The notes: a model not told the origin generated them from the sequence alone. Positions 1 through 8,126 are shown, counted from the first letter of the stretch. The stretch is DNA of 64,000 nucleotides from Candidatus Caldilinea saccharophila (GCA_016710365.1 JADJVW010000002.1:62001-126000); one strand, 5' to 3'. A program made the numbers and translations.

Positions 1-240
1 GCCGAGCCCGACATGGTGCGGCACGTCGCCAATCGCTTTTATCGAGATGCGTCGGGACAGTTTATAATTTTGTGCATTGCACCGGCGCGATTGCAGGCTG
101 AACTGCGTTGGGAAATAGCTGACGACCATCTGTTTCCCCATATTTACGGGCCGCTGAACCGAGACGCGGTCGCGGCGATCCTGCCTTTCCCCCGTTCATC
201 GGATAATTGTTTCGTGTTGCCGCCGGAATTGAGGGTCTGA
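1..240 (+). CDS. DUF952 domain protein, 5' end outside window
   Basis: The reading frame is already open at base 1 and runs to TGA at 238-240, so the N-terminus is cut by the window edge. The visible part carries the DUF952 C-terminal signature: a hydrophobic strand (FIILCIAP), the acidic-hydrophobic stretch ending in FPHIYGPLNRDAV, and a closing FVLP. DUF952 proteins are small (about 110 residues), cytosolic and of unknown biochemical role, with a fold distantly like ADP-ribosyltransferases. The next gene starts six bases downstream in the same direction, which suggests co-transcription. An ATG at 13 lies inside the domain and is not a credible start. Confidence 0.7.
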   Translation, partial: AEPDMVRHVANRFYRDASGQFIILCIAPARLQAELRWEIADDHLFPHIYGPLNRDAVAAILPFPRSSDNCFVLPPELRV

Positions 241-245
241 AGCGT

Positions 246-611
246 ATGAGTGCATGGGCCGATCATATCCCAGGCTGGTTTCGCAAGTCTTCTGCGCAAG
301 GTGAGGAGACGCCCTCAGACGACAACGCCATCACCGGCTCGATGAGCACCACCGGCGGCGGGCTGGAAAACGAGCCGGTCGTCGTGTGGGAAGCGGCCAA
401 TCTGATGGAAGCTCAGGTTGTGAAGGGGCGTCTGGAGAGCGAAGGCATCCCTGCATTGATTCGAGGGGAAGCGCTCGCCACGATTTATGGGCTGACGGCC
501 GGCAATCTGGCCGCAGCCAAAGTTCTGGTGCCGGCGCCGCTTGCAGACAAGGCCATAGCGATTTTGTCTGACGAGGAAGAAGTTGAACGGAAGGATGAGC
601 TGGAGCCGTAG
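246..611 (+). CDS. DUF2007-type small protein
   Basis: About 121 residues from the ATG at 246; an upstream alternative start at 207 overlaps the preceding gene and adds no recognisable sequence. The N-terminal third is polar and low in structure. The second half, from EPVVVWEAANLMEAQVVKGR to the end, matches the DUF2007 family, called putative signal-transducing protein: a ferredoxin-like fold in which a strand, a helix (EAQVVKGRLESEGIPALIRG) and a last helix before a charged tail can be picked out. Its role is unknown. It sits between a DUF952 gene and ccmE on the same strand, but nothing in the sequence ties it to cytochrome maturation. Confidence 0.65.
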   Translation: MSAWADHIPGWFRKSSAQGEETPSDDNAITGSMSTTGGGLENEPVVVWEAANLMEAQVVKGRLESEGIPALIRGEALATIYGLTAGNLAAAKVLVPAPLADKAIAILSDEEEVERKDELEP

Positions 612-655
612 CTATCTTCGAGCGAACCAGCCAGTTTTACGAGGTTACCAAAAGT

Positions 656-1142
656 ATGACGCAAGAAGTCCATCCTATTTCGATACCGAGCAATCTGGGC
701 GAACACACACGCACCGGATTCAACACCAAATATCTTGCTGGCGGGCTGTTGTTGATCCTTTTTGTCGGCTTTCTCGTGTTCCAGGTCTATGAAGCCACGA
801 CGACGACAGGCGCCTATTACCTGACTGTGAGCGAACTTAACGCACGTACGCCGCAGATTTATGGGGAACGCGTGCGCGTCAACGGGAATGTTGTGATCGG
901 CAGCGAGGATTGGAATGCTCGCGAAGTCACCTTGCGCTTCGCCATTGTCGACGAGAGCCAGCAAACCTTGCCCATCGTCTTTTACGGCCCACGTCCCGAT
1001 AATTTCCAGCGCGCGGCTTCGGCCATTGTCGAAGGCGAATTGCTGCCCGATGGAACCTTTCAGGCAGAGACGTTACTGCTTTAAATGCCCGAGCCGGTAC
1101 GAAGAGGATCCTGAGGAAGTCTACGTCGAGTCGATTCGCTAG
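656..1142 (+). CDS. ccmE: Cytochrome c maturation heme chaperone CcmE (frame break near 1081)
   Basis: CcmE carries heme covalently on the outer face of the membrane and passes it to the apocytochrome ligase. One N-terminal membrane anchor (about residues 27-45) is followed by the OB-fold domain (RVRVNGNVVIGS, VTLRFAIVDE, LPIVFYG, AIVEGELLPDGTFQAE). The frame opened at ATG 656 hits TAA at 1082-1084 right after ETLLL. One frame over, the sequence continues KCPSRYEEDPEEVYVESIR and stops at 1142, exactly the expected CcmE C-terminus. One extra T in the TTT run at 1080-1082 explains the break. The heme site is then CPSRY, the CxxxY variant known from Desulfovibrio and archaeal CcmE rather than the E. 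coli HxxxY. As written, the first frame would lack the heme-binding Cys. Confidence 0.85.
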
Positions 1143-1228
1143 CAAGCCGCCAGCAAGCTCAGTCGCTCATCAACAGGCCGGCGCGGTTGAAGACAACGCC
1201 AGCTTTCTGCTATCAAATCACAAGTTGG

Positions 1229-3148
1229 ATGCAACGCATGTCGCCATTGCGATGGCTGGCATCTCCCCTTACGCACGCCGCTTGCTGGCGCAGCGTAGCC
1301 GGATGGATCGCCGCCGCTTTACTTAGCATAATGTTCGCCGGAACCACTTCCGCACAAACGCCGCCTTATAACCCAGATGAGATAGCAGCGCCGCCGGTGC
1401 GCCCCGCGGCTATGCTGGGCGCGTCGATCTATCAACAGAACTGCGCTCCTTGTCACGGGATGAGCGGCGCAGGCGATGGCCCCCAAGTTGCGACCTTGAG
1501 CGTCGCGCCGCAGTCGCTGGATGACCAGGCTGCGCTGCAGGAATTGGCGCCGGCCGCGGCCTTTCATGCCGTCAAGTATGGCAGCGCGTCAGGCGCCATG
1601 CCCGCGCTGCAAAGTACGCTGAACGATACGCAACTGTGGCACGCGGTCTTTTACGCGTGGTCGCTGCACACAGACGCGGATCGCGTGGCCGCCGGCGCCG
1701 CACACTATGCCGAACAGTGCGCAGCCTGTCACGGCGTCGACGGGCGCGGCGACGGGGCGGACGCGGGCGACGACCTGCAGGTCGATTTCAGCGGCCAGCA
1801 AGCCATGAACGTGCGCACGCCGGCCGCGTTGGATGCCGGGTGGCAGGCCGCGCACGCGGACATCGGCGCGGAATTGACCGCGGCGGAGCGCGAGGATGTA
1901 TTGGAAGCCATCCGCGCGTTCACTTATCTCCCTCCGTGGGAGTCGCCCTATCCGCGCGGGGAGGGTGCGATCGAAGGGCGCATCGTGCAGGGAAGCGCCG
2001 ACGGCGCAGCGCCGACCGCGCAAGAGGTTACGCTCATGGCGTATATGAGCTTCACCCCTGTTGCAACGTTCACCACGACGACTGATGCTGACGGTGCGTT
2101 TGCCTTTGAACAGCTTGCGACTGAGCCGGACGTTGTCTATTTTGTGGGGACGAATTACGCCGAGATCGCGTATGGCTCCGACCTGATTTCGCTTTCACCG
2201 CTGACGCCGACGCTGCAACTGGAGATTCCGGTGTACGAAACGACGACCGATCCCAGCGCTCTGCGCGTGAACCGCATGCAATGGGTCGTCGATCAACAGC
2301 CCGGCGCGCTGCGCGTCCGTCAGATTTTGATCGTATCCAACGACCAGGATCGCACTGTGGTGGGGCGAGCACTCGACGGCGCGGAACGACCGGTCACCCT
2401 GGCTCTGCCCGCGCCTGCCAATGCCGTCGATCTGGAATTTCAGGATGGCGCGTTGGGTGCACGCTACCAGCAGGTCGGGGATGTGCTCTATGATACGACG
2501 CCGCTGCGACCAGGTGCACAGAGCCGCCAGGTGCTGATGGGGTACACCATTCCTTTCGAGGGGACAACCGCGGCTTTCACAACCGATTTCGCCTACCCGG
2601 TGGATGCGCTCACGCTGTTGGTCGCCGACTTGCCTGATCTCGACGTTGAGACCGACGCGCCGCTGGAAGCAGTCGGCAACCAGATGGTGCAGGGCGTTGC
2701 TTATCGGGTCTGGAATGGTCAACTGGACGCGTCGCAATCGGTTACGCTCTCCCTGCAGAACCTCATCCCGGCGGCCGGCGCGGATCCACGCCAGGCGCCG
2801 GCCGCCGTGGCGACACCCATTGCCGCCGCGCCTGATGTCGCGGTCACGCCGTCGATTCCACCGCTGTTTGCCGGGCTGGGCGTTGGCGCGCTGGTGCTGG
2901 TGATCGGCGGCGGCATTCTCTACTGGAAATACGCGCACGACAAACGCCAGGCGCAACAGACGCTGCTCGACGCCAAAGAGCGCTTGCTGACCGAAATTGC
3001 CGCGCTTGACGACCGTCATGCACAGGGAGAGATGGACGACGAAACCTGGTCGGCCGAACGGGTGGCGCTGATGCGTACGGTGCGCACGGTGACGGCTGAT
3101 ATCGAGCGTCAGACCGCCGGCAGAAAAAGCGCAGGCGTCCGTGGCTGA
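1229..3148 (+). CDS. Membrane-anchored di-heme cytochrome c fusion in the ccm operon
   Basis: A signal peptide (hydrophobic AALLSIMFAG, then SAQT) precedes two cytochrome c class I domains with heme motifs CAPCH (about residue 72) and CAACH (about residue 164), each followed by the GxGDG loop typical of cytochrome c6/cbb3-type domains. Next is a carboxypeptidase-regulatory-like beta domain (about 250-330), a further beta-rich region, one membrane helix (about 547-567) and a cytoplasmic, highly charged helical tail of about 75 residues. Both hemes should therefore lie outside the membrane and need the neighbouring Ccm proteins. The start is uncertain: TTG 1187, ATG 1229 and ATG 1238 are in frame and none has a strong ribosome site; ATG 1229 gives a sensible signal peptide. 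The gene overlaps ccmA by eight bases. Its redox partner is not evident. Confidence 0.75.
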   Translation: MQRMSPLRWLASPLTHAACWRSVAGWIAAALLSIMFAGTTSAQTPPYNPDEIAAPPVRPAAMLGASIYQQNCAPCHGMSGAGDGPQVATLSVAPQSLDDQAALQELAPAAAFHAVKYGSASGAMPALQSTLNDTQLWHAVFYAWSLHTDADRVAAGAAHYAEQCAACHGVDGRGDGADAGDDLQVDFSGQQAMNVRTPAALDAGWQAAHADIGAELTAAEREDVLEAIRAFTYLPPWESPYPRGEGAIEGRIVQGSADGAAPTAQEVTLMAYMSFTPVATFTTTTDADGAFAFEQLATEPDVVYFVGTNYAEIAYGSDLISLSPLTPTLQLEIPVYETTTDPSALRVNRMQWVVDQQPGALRVRQILIVSNDQDRTVVGRALDGAERPVTLALPAPANAVDLEFQDGALGARYQQVGDVLYDTTPLRPGAQSRQVLMGYTIPFEGTTAAFTTDFAYPVDALTLLVADLPDLDVETDAPLEAVGNQMVQGVAYRVWNGQLDASQSVTLSLQNLIPAAGADPRQAPAAVATPIAAAPDVAVTPSIPPLFAGLGVGALVLVIGGGILYWKYAHDKRQAQQTLLDAKERLLTEIAALDDRHAQGEMDDETWSAERVALMRTVRTVTADIERQTAGRKSAGVRG

Positions 3149-3899
3149 GACTGAAGCTCTGATTGGCGGTGTGACTGGCGCTGGGGCTGAGACTGGGCTG
3201 ATCGTGGCGCGCAACGTCCACAAGCGCTACGGGCGCAAGCGGATTTTGAATGGCGTCGAGCTGACCGTGCCGCAAGGAAAGGTGATGGCGCTGCTTGGCG
3301 CCAACGGCGCGGGCAAGTCGACCCTGATGCGCATCATCTCTGGCCTGGCCACGCCCGACCGCGGCGAAGTGAGGCTGGGGGGAGTGTCAACGCGCAAGGC
3401 CGGCCATGAAATCCGGCGCTATATCGGGCTGGTGGCCCATGCGCCGCTGCTCTACGACAACCTCAGCGCCTGGGACAACCTGATGTTCTACGCTCAACTC
3501 TACGACATTCAGCAGCCAGCGGTGCGCGTCGAAGCGGTGCTCCACGCCGTGGAATTGTGGACGCGCCGGCATGACGTTGTGCGCACCTACAGCCGCGGCA
3601 TGACGCAACGGCTCGCCATCGGCCGCGCCATCCTCCACGACCCGCCGGTGCTGCTGCTGGACGAGCCGGACACCGGCCTGGATCCTGCCAGCGCGGAGAC
3701 CCTGGCGCGTTTGATCCGCACGCTCGGCGCCAGCAGCCGCGCCATTTTGCTGACGACGCACAACCTGGAGCGGGCAGTGGCGTGGGCCGATTCGGTCAGT
3801 CTGTTGGCCGATGGTAAAATCGTGCAGACCGCGGACGCCGCGTCCTTGACGACGGAGACGATCCGGCAGTGGATGGTGAAGACGGGGAGCCTGCCATGA
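3141..3899 (+). CDS. ccmA: Heme exporter ATP-binding subunit CcmA
   Basis: This is the ATPase of the CcmABCD complex, which releases holo-CcmE from CcmC. It is a single ABC domain of 252 residues with Walker A GANGAGKST, Q-loop region VAHAPLLYDNLSAWDNLMFY, signature YSRGMTQRLAIGRA, Walker B VLLLDEPDTGLD and the H-loop in LLTTHN. The initiator is GTG at 3141, overlapping the end of the cytochrome gene, and the stop overlaps the ATG of ccmB (ATGA at 3896-3899), so coupled translation is likely. Length and motif order fit the CcmA subgroup, and the ccmB/ccmC neighbours settle the identity against general ABC ATPases. Confidence 0.92.
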   Translation: MAETEALIGGVTGAGAETGLIVARNVHKRYGRKRILNGVELTVPQGKVMALLGANGAGKSTLMRIISGLATPDRGEVRLGGVSTRKAGHEIRRYIGLVAHAPLLYDNLSAWDNLMFYAQLYDIQQPAVRVEAVLHAVELWTRRHDVVRTYSRGMTQRLAIGRAILHDPPVLLLDEPDTGLDPASAETLARLIRTLGASSRAILLTTHNLERAVAWADSVSLLADGKIVQTADAASLTTETIRQWMVKTGSLP

Positions 3900-4628
3900 G
3901 CAGTGACGTCAACCTGGCGGCGCAGCCAGTCGTCATGCAACTGGGCGGCGGCCCCCTTGCCTACTTGCGTAAGATCGGCGCTGTCTGCGCCAAAGACCTG
4001 CGCGCTGAGTTGCGCGGTCGCGAAGTGTTCAGCACGATGACCGCGTTTAGCGTGCTGGCTGTGCTGATCTTTGGTATGGGTTTCGATCTGCGCGTGCCGC
4101 GGTCGGAGATGATCGCGCCGGGCGTTTTGTGGGTGGTGATCCTGTTTACAGGCGTGTTGGGGTTGAATCGCAGCTTTGGCGCGGAGGTGGATCGCGGCAC
4201 GCTGCCCGCGCTGCTGTTGGCGCCGGTGGATCGCAGCGCGATCTACTTTGGCAAGCTCTTGGCCAACCTCTTCTTCACGTTGGCGACGACGCTTGTAATC
4301 CTGGCGGTGATGTTTTTCATCTTCGACCTGAACATGTTTCACCCCTATAACCTGTTGGCCGTCCTGTTGGGCGTTTTGGGGTATGTGGGCGTCGGCACCA
4401 TCTTTGCGGCGTTGACGGCAAGCAGCCGCGCACGAGACGATGCTGCCCATCCTGTTGCTGCCGGTCATGGCGCCGGTTTTCGTCGCCGGCATCGGGCTGA
4501 CCGCGGGGGTGGTCGATGGCAAACCGTTCGACGATCTGCGCCAGTGGTTTGGCATTCTGGCGGCGTTCGATTTGATTTTTATTGTGGTGGCATATTTACT
4601 CTTCGACTTGATCTGGGAGGATGCATAA
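3896..4628 (+). CDS. ccmB: Heme exporter membrane subunit CcmB (frame break near 4436)
   Basis: CcmB is the six-helix membrane partner of CcmA. The first frame, from ATG 3896 overlapping the ccmA stop, gives AVCAKDLRAELRGREVFSTM, the typical CcmB N-terminus, and continues through four hydrophobic helices to TIFAALTASSRAR. The frame then breaks: the remaining two helices (MLPILLLPVMAPVFVAGIGL and GILAAFDLIFIVVAYLLFDL) read in another frame that ends at TAA 4626-4628 with the expected C-terminus WEDA. The junction lies at about 4433-4440, just before the RARE-LLLP element conserved in CcmB. One base too many, or two missing, restores the frame. The fusion product matches usual CcmB length (about 225 residues), so a sequencing indel is the likeliest cause. 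Confidence 0.85.
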
Positions 4629-4638
4629 AGGAGGCGAT

Positions 4639-5380
4639 GTGGGTGCAACGACATTGAAGACAAAAGAGGCCGGTTGGCGCGGCCTCGATGTAGTGCAATT
4701 GATCTTAGGATTATTGGCCGTGGCGTCGATGACAGCGGTCATGTGGGCCGCGCTCTATCTGGCGCCGGAGGCGGCGAACCTGGCCGGCGACGAACAGCTT
4801 GCGCAGCGCATCTTTTACATTCACATGGGCTGCAACATCGGCGTTGGCCGGCTTTCTGGTGTCGGTGGTCGGCAGCATCGTCTACCTGGTCAAGCGAGAC
4901 TTGAACTGGGATCGCGTTGCCCAGGCTGCCATCGAGGTCGGCGTGATCTGTGGACTCGGGACGATCATCACCGGCATGTTTTGGGCCAAGCCAACGTGGA
5001 ACACCTACTGGACGTGGGATCCACGCTTGACGACCTCGACGATCACCGTGTTGGTCTACCTGGCCTATCTGCTCTTTCGCAACGGGATCGACGATCGGCG
5101 CACGCGCGCACGGTTTGGCAGCATTTACGCCGTTCTCGCCTTTCTGAGCGTGCCGCTGACGTTCTACAGTGCGCGCCTCTTCCGTTCGATTCATCCCGTC
5201 GTCTATGGCAACGAAAACGCTGATGCCCAGGGCGCATTCAGCGTGGGCGCCACCATGAGCCAGGTTGTCACGATCAGTATGGTGGGCTTCTGCGTGCTGT
5301 TTAGCGCCCTTCTCATTCTACGCTGGCGCCAGTTGCGCAACGAAGACGCCATCGCAGAATTACGCGAGGAGTTGCAATAA
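4639..5380 (+). CDS. ccmC: Cytochrome c assembly protein CcmC (frame break near 4848)
   Basis: CcmC loads heme onto CcmE. The likely start is GTG 4639, four bases after a strong AAAGGAGG (4627-4634); the open frame itself extends up to 4621. The first frame covers helix 1 and RIFYIHMGCNIG, and the second picks up at LAGFLVSVVGSIVYLVKRD and runs to 5380. The switch lies at about 4845-4852. The family signature is the tryptophan-rich heme-handling loop WNTYWTWDPRLTTSTI between helices; conserved His residues of CcmC are expected before and after it (HM near the break, HP at about 5190). Total length fits CcmC (about 245 residues). The downstream ccmD-like gene follows after one base. Confidence 0.85.
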
Positions 5381-5381
5381 T

Positions 5382-5528
5382 ATGTTTTATTTGATGATGG
5401 GGTTTGGCTCGGTCTGGTTGTTGGTGACTTTATATCTCGTTTATCTGGGATTGCGTCAGCGCAAACTGGAAACAGAAATGCAGACGCTGCGTGAGGAAAT
5501 TGAAGCCGTCCAGCACAAGCAGCATTGA
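5382..5528 (+). CDS. ccmD: CcmD-like small membrane protein
   Basis: A 48-residue protein with one N-terminal membrane helix (FGSVWLLVTLYLVYLGLRQR) and a charged, coiled-coil-prone cytosolic tail (KLETEMQTLREEIEAV). CcmD proteins are recognised by exactly this size, topology and place directly after ccmC rather than by sequence. In the family, CcmD helps CcmAB release heme-loaded CcmE. The ATG at 5382 lies one base after the ccmC stop. The identification rests mainly on context. Confidence 0.75.
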   Translation: MFYLMMGFGSVWLLVTLYLVYLGLRQRKLETEMQTLREEIEAVQHKQH

Positions 5529-5559
5529 TGCAAACCGGTGATTACTTGGACACGTTATT

Positions 5560-5573
5560 CCACTGTACAGTGG
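5560..5573. promoter_or_regulatory. Perfect 14-bp palindrome upstream of the ccdA-like gene
   Basis: CCACTGTACAGTGG is a perfect dyad in the 78-base gap between the ccmD-like stop and the ATG at 5607, 33 bases before the start. Its length and symmetry suit a dimeric repressor operator, and no T-run follows to suggest a terminator. The cognate regulator is unknown. Confidence 0.3.
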
Positions 5574-5606
5574 GGTTGACAGCAGCAGCAAAAAGGAAAG
5601 ATCGTT

Positions 5607-6539
5607 ATGACAAAGACATTGAGTAGTTCAGCAGCGGCGCCGGCCAAGACCGGGGCGCCAAACCTGCCCAATCCGACAAGTCGCTGGGTAGTCTTTCTGC
5701 ACGCGCTCTTCTTTGTCTTAGGATTCACCCTCGTCTTTACCGTGTTGGGGTCGGCGGCGGGGCTGTTGGGGCGCAGTCTCAACCAGTACATGCCGGTGAT
5801 TCAGAAACTTGGCGCGGTGCTGCTGCTGGTGTTTGGCTTGACGACGCTGGGCTTTTTCCGCTGGCTGGTGAACTTCATCGAGCAGCGCGTCGATCTGCAG
5901 CAAAATCCGGCCGCGGAGGCATTGACGTCGGTGCTGAATTTCCCCAATCAACTGCTCTACACCGAAAAACGTGTGACCGACATGCATCAGGTCAACCGCG
6001 GCTGGGGCTATCTGAGCAGCAGTTTGATGGGCATCAGCTTTGCCGCGGGGTGGGTGCCCTGCATCGGCCCGATTCTGGCGAGCATTCTGTTCCTGGCCGG
6101 CGACAGTCAGACCGCCTGGCAGGGCGCGGGCTTGTTGCTAATCTACAGCCTGGGTTTGGGCATCCCGTTTTTGCTGACCGGGCTGATGTTCAGCAGCATG
6201 AGCCGCTGGCTGCGCGCCATGAACCGTCATCTCGGCGTCATCAGCATCATCAGCGGCTTGTTTATGATCTATGTCGCCTATCTGTTGTGGAGCGGCAGCC
6301 TGAACACGCTGACGACGCAGTTTGCCGTGCTCAACGAGTGGGTGTTCCAGGCTGAAGAGCAGATCTCCGCGATCTTTGCAGGGGGCGACAACCTCGTCGG
6401 CGCCGGCGCCACGACGGAGATGGTGCTGGCGTTCAGCGCCGGCCTGATCAGCTTTCTCAGCCCCTGTGTGCTGCCTCTGGTGCCGGCCTACATCGGCTAC
6501 CTGAGTGGCGCGGCTGTCGGCGTGCGGCCGCAGGCTTGA
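5607..6539 (+). CDS. ccdA: CcdA/DsbD-type thiol-redox membrane protein with permuted helix order
   Basis: CcdA passes electrons from cytosolic thioredoxin across the membrane to keep apocytochrome thiols reduced. Both redox cysteines are present, in SFLSPCVLPLVPAYIG and AGWVPCIGPILAS. The order is odd. In CcdA the SPCVLP hairpin is the first membrane segment; here it is the last (about residues 275-305). The protein instead opens, after a polar leader, with what is normally helix 2 (HALFFVLGFTLVFTVLGSAA). Joining the present C-terminus to the present N-terminus would give an ordinary CcdA. The 78 bases upstream hold no copy of helix 1. AAGGAAAG precedes ATG 5607 at suitable distance. A real circular permutation or a local rearrangement or misassembly are both possible. 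Confidence 0.75.
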   Translation: MTKTLSSSAAAPAKTGAPNLPNPTSRWVVFLHALFFVLGFTLVFTVLGSAAGLLGRSLNQYMPVIQKLGAVLLLVFGLTTLGFFRWLVNFIEQRVDLQQNPAAEALTSVLNFPNQLLYTEKRVTDMHQVNRGWGYLSSSLMGISFAAGWVPCIGPILASILFLAGDSQTAWQGAGLLLIYSLGLGIPFLLTGLMFSSMSRWLRAMNRHLGVISIISGLFMIYVAYLLWSGSLNTLTTQFAVLNEWVFQAEEQISAIFAGGDNLVGAGATTEMVLAFSAGLISFLSPCVLPLVPAYIGYLSGAAVGVRPQA

Positions 6540-6546
6540 AATTACC

Positions 6547-6798
6547 GTGCGCGTCACGTTGTACACCAAGCCGGGCTGCTCGTTGTGTGACAAGCTCAAG
6601 GCCGAACTGCTGGCATTTCAGACCGAACTGAACTTTGACCTGCTCGAACGTAATATCGAAGCAGACGAGGACGATTTCCAGCGCTACCGGTATCTGATTC
6701 CCGTGCTGGACATTGAGAGGGGCGAGTTGCTCTACCCGCCTCATCACCGGGAGACGGTGCGCAGCGCGCTCCGCAAAGCGCACAGGCAGACGACATGA
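6547..6798 (+). CDS. Glutaredoxin-like protein (DUF836 type)
   Basis: A short thioredoxin-fold protein of about 83 residues starting at GTG 6547 with VTLYTKPGCSLCDKLKAEL. The CSLC motif at the first helix start is the redox centre, and the later cis-proline segment LIPVLDIERG completes the site. DUF836-type glutaredoxins usually serve as small dithiol carriers; next to a CcdA-like membrane protein a role in thiol reduction for cytochrome c maturation is plausible. A further in-frame GTG at 6505 would overlap the ccdA end and adds residues unlike the family. The stop overlaps the ATG of the next gene. Confidence 0.75.
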   Translation: MRVTLYTKPGCSLCDKLKAELLAFQTELNFDLLERNIEADEDDFQRYRYLIPVLDIERGELLYPPHHRETVRSALRKAHRQTT

Positions 6799-7484
6799 CG
6801 ACACAAGACAAGACAGCACCCAACGAATCGACGCTGACGCGCGCCGCCAATGGCATCGTGATCGGGATGGCGCGGCATTGGCTTGCCATCTTCAACATCG
6901 TCTGGGCCATCTATCTGTTTACGCCGTTCCTGGCGCCGCTCTTTATGCAGATGGGCTGGACCGCGCCGGCCAGGGTTATCTATGCGATCTACTCGGTGCT
7001 TTGCCATCAATTGCCCGATCACAGCTATTTTCTCTTTGGGCCGACGCCCATTCCTCAGGAGCCGGCTTTGATCGCCGGTGGGATGCCGCAGGTCGCTTCG
7101 CTCCTGGTGGAGCGATCCTTCATCGGCAGCCCGGCGGTGGGGTGGAAGGTGGCGCTCTGCCAGCGCGACGTCGCCATCTATGCGGGTGTGCTGCTGGCCG
7201 GGCTTAGCTATGCGCTCGTCCGCCGACGCGTTCGACCTCTGCCGTTCAAGGTGTTTCTCTTGCTCGTCATCCCGATGGCGATCGATGGCCTGACCCAACT
7301 GGTTGGCTGGCGTGAGAGCAACTGGCTGTTGCGCACGGCGACCGGCGCCCTTTTTGGCGTGGCCGCGGTCTACCTGGCCTATCCGTATGTGGAGGACGCC
7401 ATGCAGGAAGTGTTGGAGAGCGAACTGCTGCGCCGCGCGGCCTTGCAGCAGCAGTCACACGATGGCGCGCGCGCCGCGCCATAG
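6795..7484 (+). CDS. DUF2085 membrane protein
   Basis: A 229-residue membrane protein whose ATG overlaps the glutaredoxin stop (ATGA). The family marks are a CHQLPDHSYFLFG segment after the first helix and VALCQRDVAIYAGVLLAGLS at the second, followed by two more helices (KVFLLLVIPMAIDGLTQLVG and TATGALFGVAAVYLAYPYVE). DUF2085 proteins are uncharacterised; the conserved His and Cys residues suggest a metal or redox role but this is unproved. It closes the run of overlapping genes that starts with ccmE, so it is probably part of the same transcript. Confidence 0.75.
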   Translation: MTTQDKTAPNESTLTRAANGIVIGMARHWLAIFNIVWAIYLFTPFLAPLFMQMGWTAPARVIYAIYSVLCHQLPDHSYFLFGPTPIPQEPALIAGGMPQVASLLVERSFIGSPAVGWKVALCQRDVAIYAGVLLAGLSYALVRRRVRPLPFKVFLLLVIPMAIDGLTQLVGWRESNWLLRTATGALFGVAAVYLAYPYVEDAMQEVLESELLRRAALQQQSHDGARAAP

Positions 7485-7490
7485 CAACAC

Positions 7491-7509
7491 GTTGGGCTGC
7501 CAGCCCAAC
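7491..7509. terminator. Short GC-rich hairpin after the ccm operon
   Basis: GTTGGGCTG and CAGCCCAAC pair as a 9-bp stem around one base, seven bases after the DUF2085 stop. There is no T-run, so it may be a weak or factor-dependent stop, or a small palindromic repeat. Confidence 0.35.
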
Positions 7510-7557
7510 CTACTGGGTGCATCACGCCAAATCATGTGCATTCTACGGCGTCATAAT

Positions 7558-7586
7558 TCGACAAAGTGACGCTGACGTTTTATAAT
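7558..7586 (+). promoter_or_regulatory. Probable sigma-70-type promoter for rpsT
   Basis: TCGACA (7558-7563) and a perfect TATAAT (7581-7586) are separated by 17 bases. Transcription would start near 7593, leaving an untranslated leader of about 130 bases before rpsT. That leader contains a small hairpin, CCCTTG/CAAGGG at 7681-7697, just ahead of the ribosome site region. Confidence 0.65.
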
Positions 7587-7725
7587 ACAAGCTTGTTGGT
7601 TCGTAGCCTGTCCTCTAGCAACTTGCTGCGAATGCGGCGCAAATTTGGGCGTTCGCGCCAGAGCGCGCCCTACGCATAGACCCTTGTCAAGCAAGGGCAA
7701 TAGGAATTTTGGGAGTAAAAACAGG

Positions 7726-7995
7726 ATGGCAAATACGAAGTCGGCCGAAAAGCGTAGTCGGCAGAATACAAAAAAAGCGGCAAGCAATCGCATCTATCGC
7801 AGCAGTGCGCGCACGGCTATCAAGAAGGCGCGGCTTGCGATTGAAAACGGCGATCCGAATGCGTTGGAGTTGGTGCGCAACGCCGAACGTGTGTTGGCGC
7901 GCGCCGCCACCAAAGGGTCAATTCATCGCAATAACGCCTCGCGCCGCACTGGCCGGCTTATGCTGATGCTCAACAAGAGCGAAGTCGCGGCCTGA
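7726..7995 (+). CDS. rpsT: 30S ribosomal protein S20
   Basis: S20 binds 16S rRNA and helps assemble the small subunit. The 89-residue protein begins MANTKSAEKRSRQNTKKAAS, the standard S20 opening, with the RNA-binding basic helices SARTAIKKARLAIE and the C-terminal KGSIHRNNASRRTGRLM. The start is ATG 7726, with AGG at 7723-7725 region and GGGAG at 7711-7715; upstream in-frame ATGs are not conserved sequence. It is a single-gene unit with its own promoter and a strong terminator. The long leader could allow feedback by S20, as known for this gene in other bacteria, but no specific binding site was identified. Confidence 0.97.
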   Translation: MANTKSAEKRSRQNTKKAASNRIYRSSARTAIKKARLAIENGDPNALELVRNAERVLARAATKGSIHRNNASRRTGRLMLMLNKSEVAA

Positions 7996-8071
7996 GCTGA
8001 GGTGAAGTCGAGCAGCCTGACCGGCGCTTGACGCCCACGCTGGGGCGTGACAAAAAAGTAGACAAATTGTT

Positions 8072-8100
8072 GGGTAGGTGAATTTCACCTACCCTTTTTT
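8072..8100 (+). terminator. Rho-independent terminator of rpsT
   Basis: GGGTAGGTG and CACCTACCC form a 9-bp stem (up to 11 with the AA/TT pairs) closed by AATTT, followed directly by six T at 8095-8100. It also sits 3' of the convergent nth gene. Confidence 0.9.
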
Positions 8101-8126
8101 GCGTAAAGCATTTTCACCGGCAGCCA

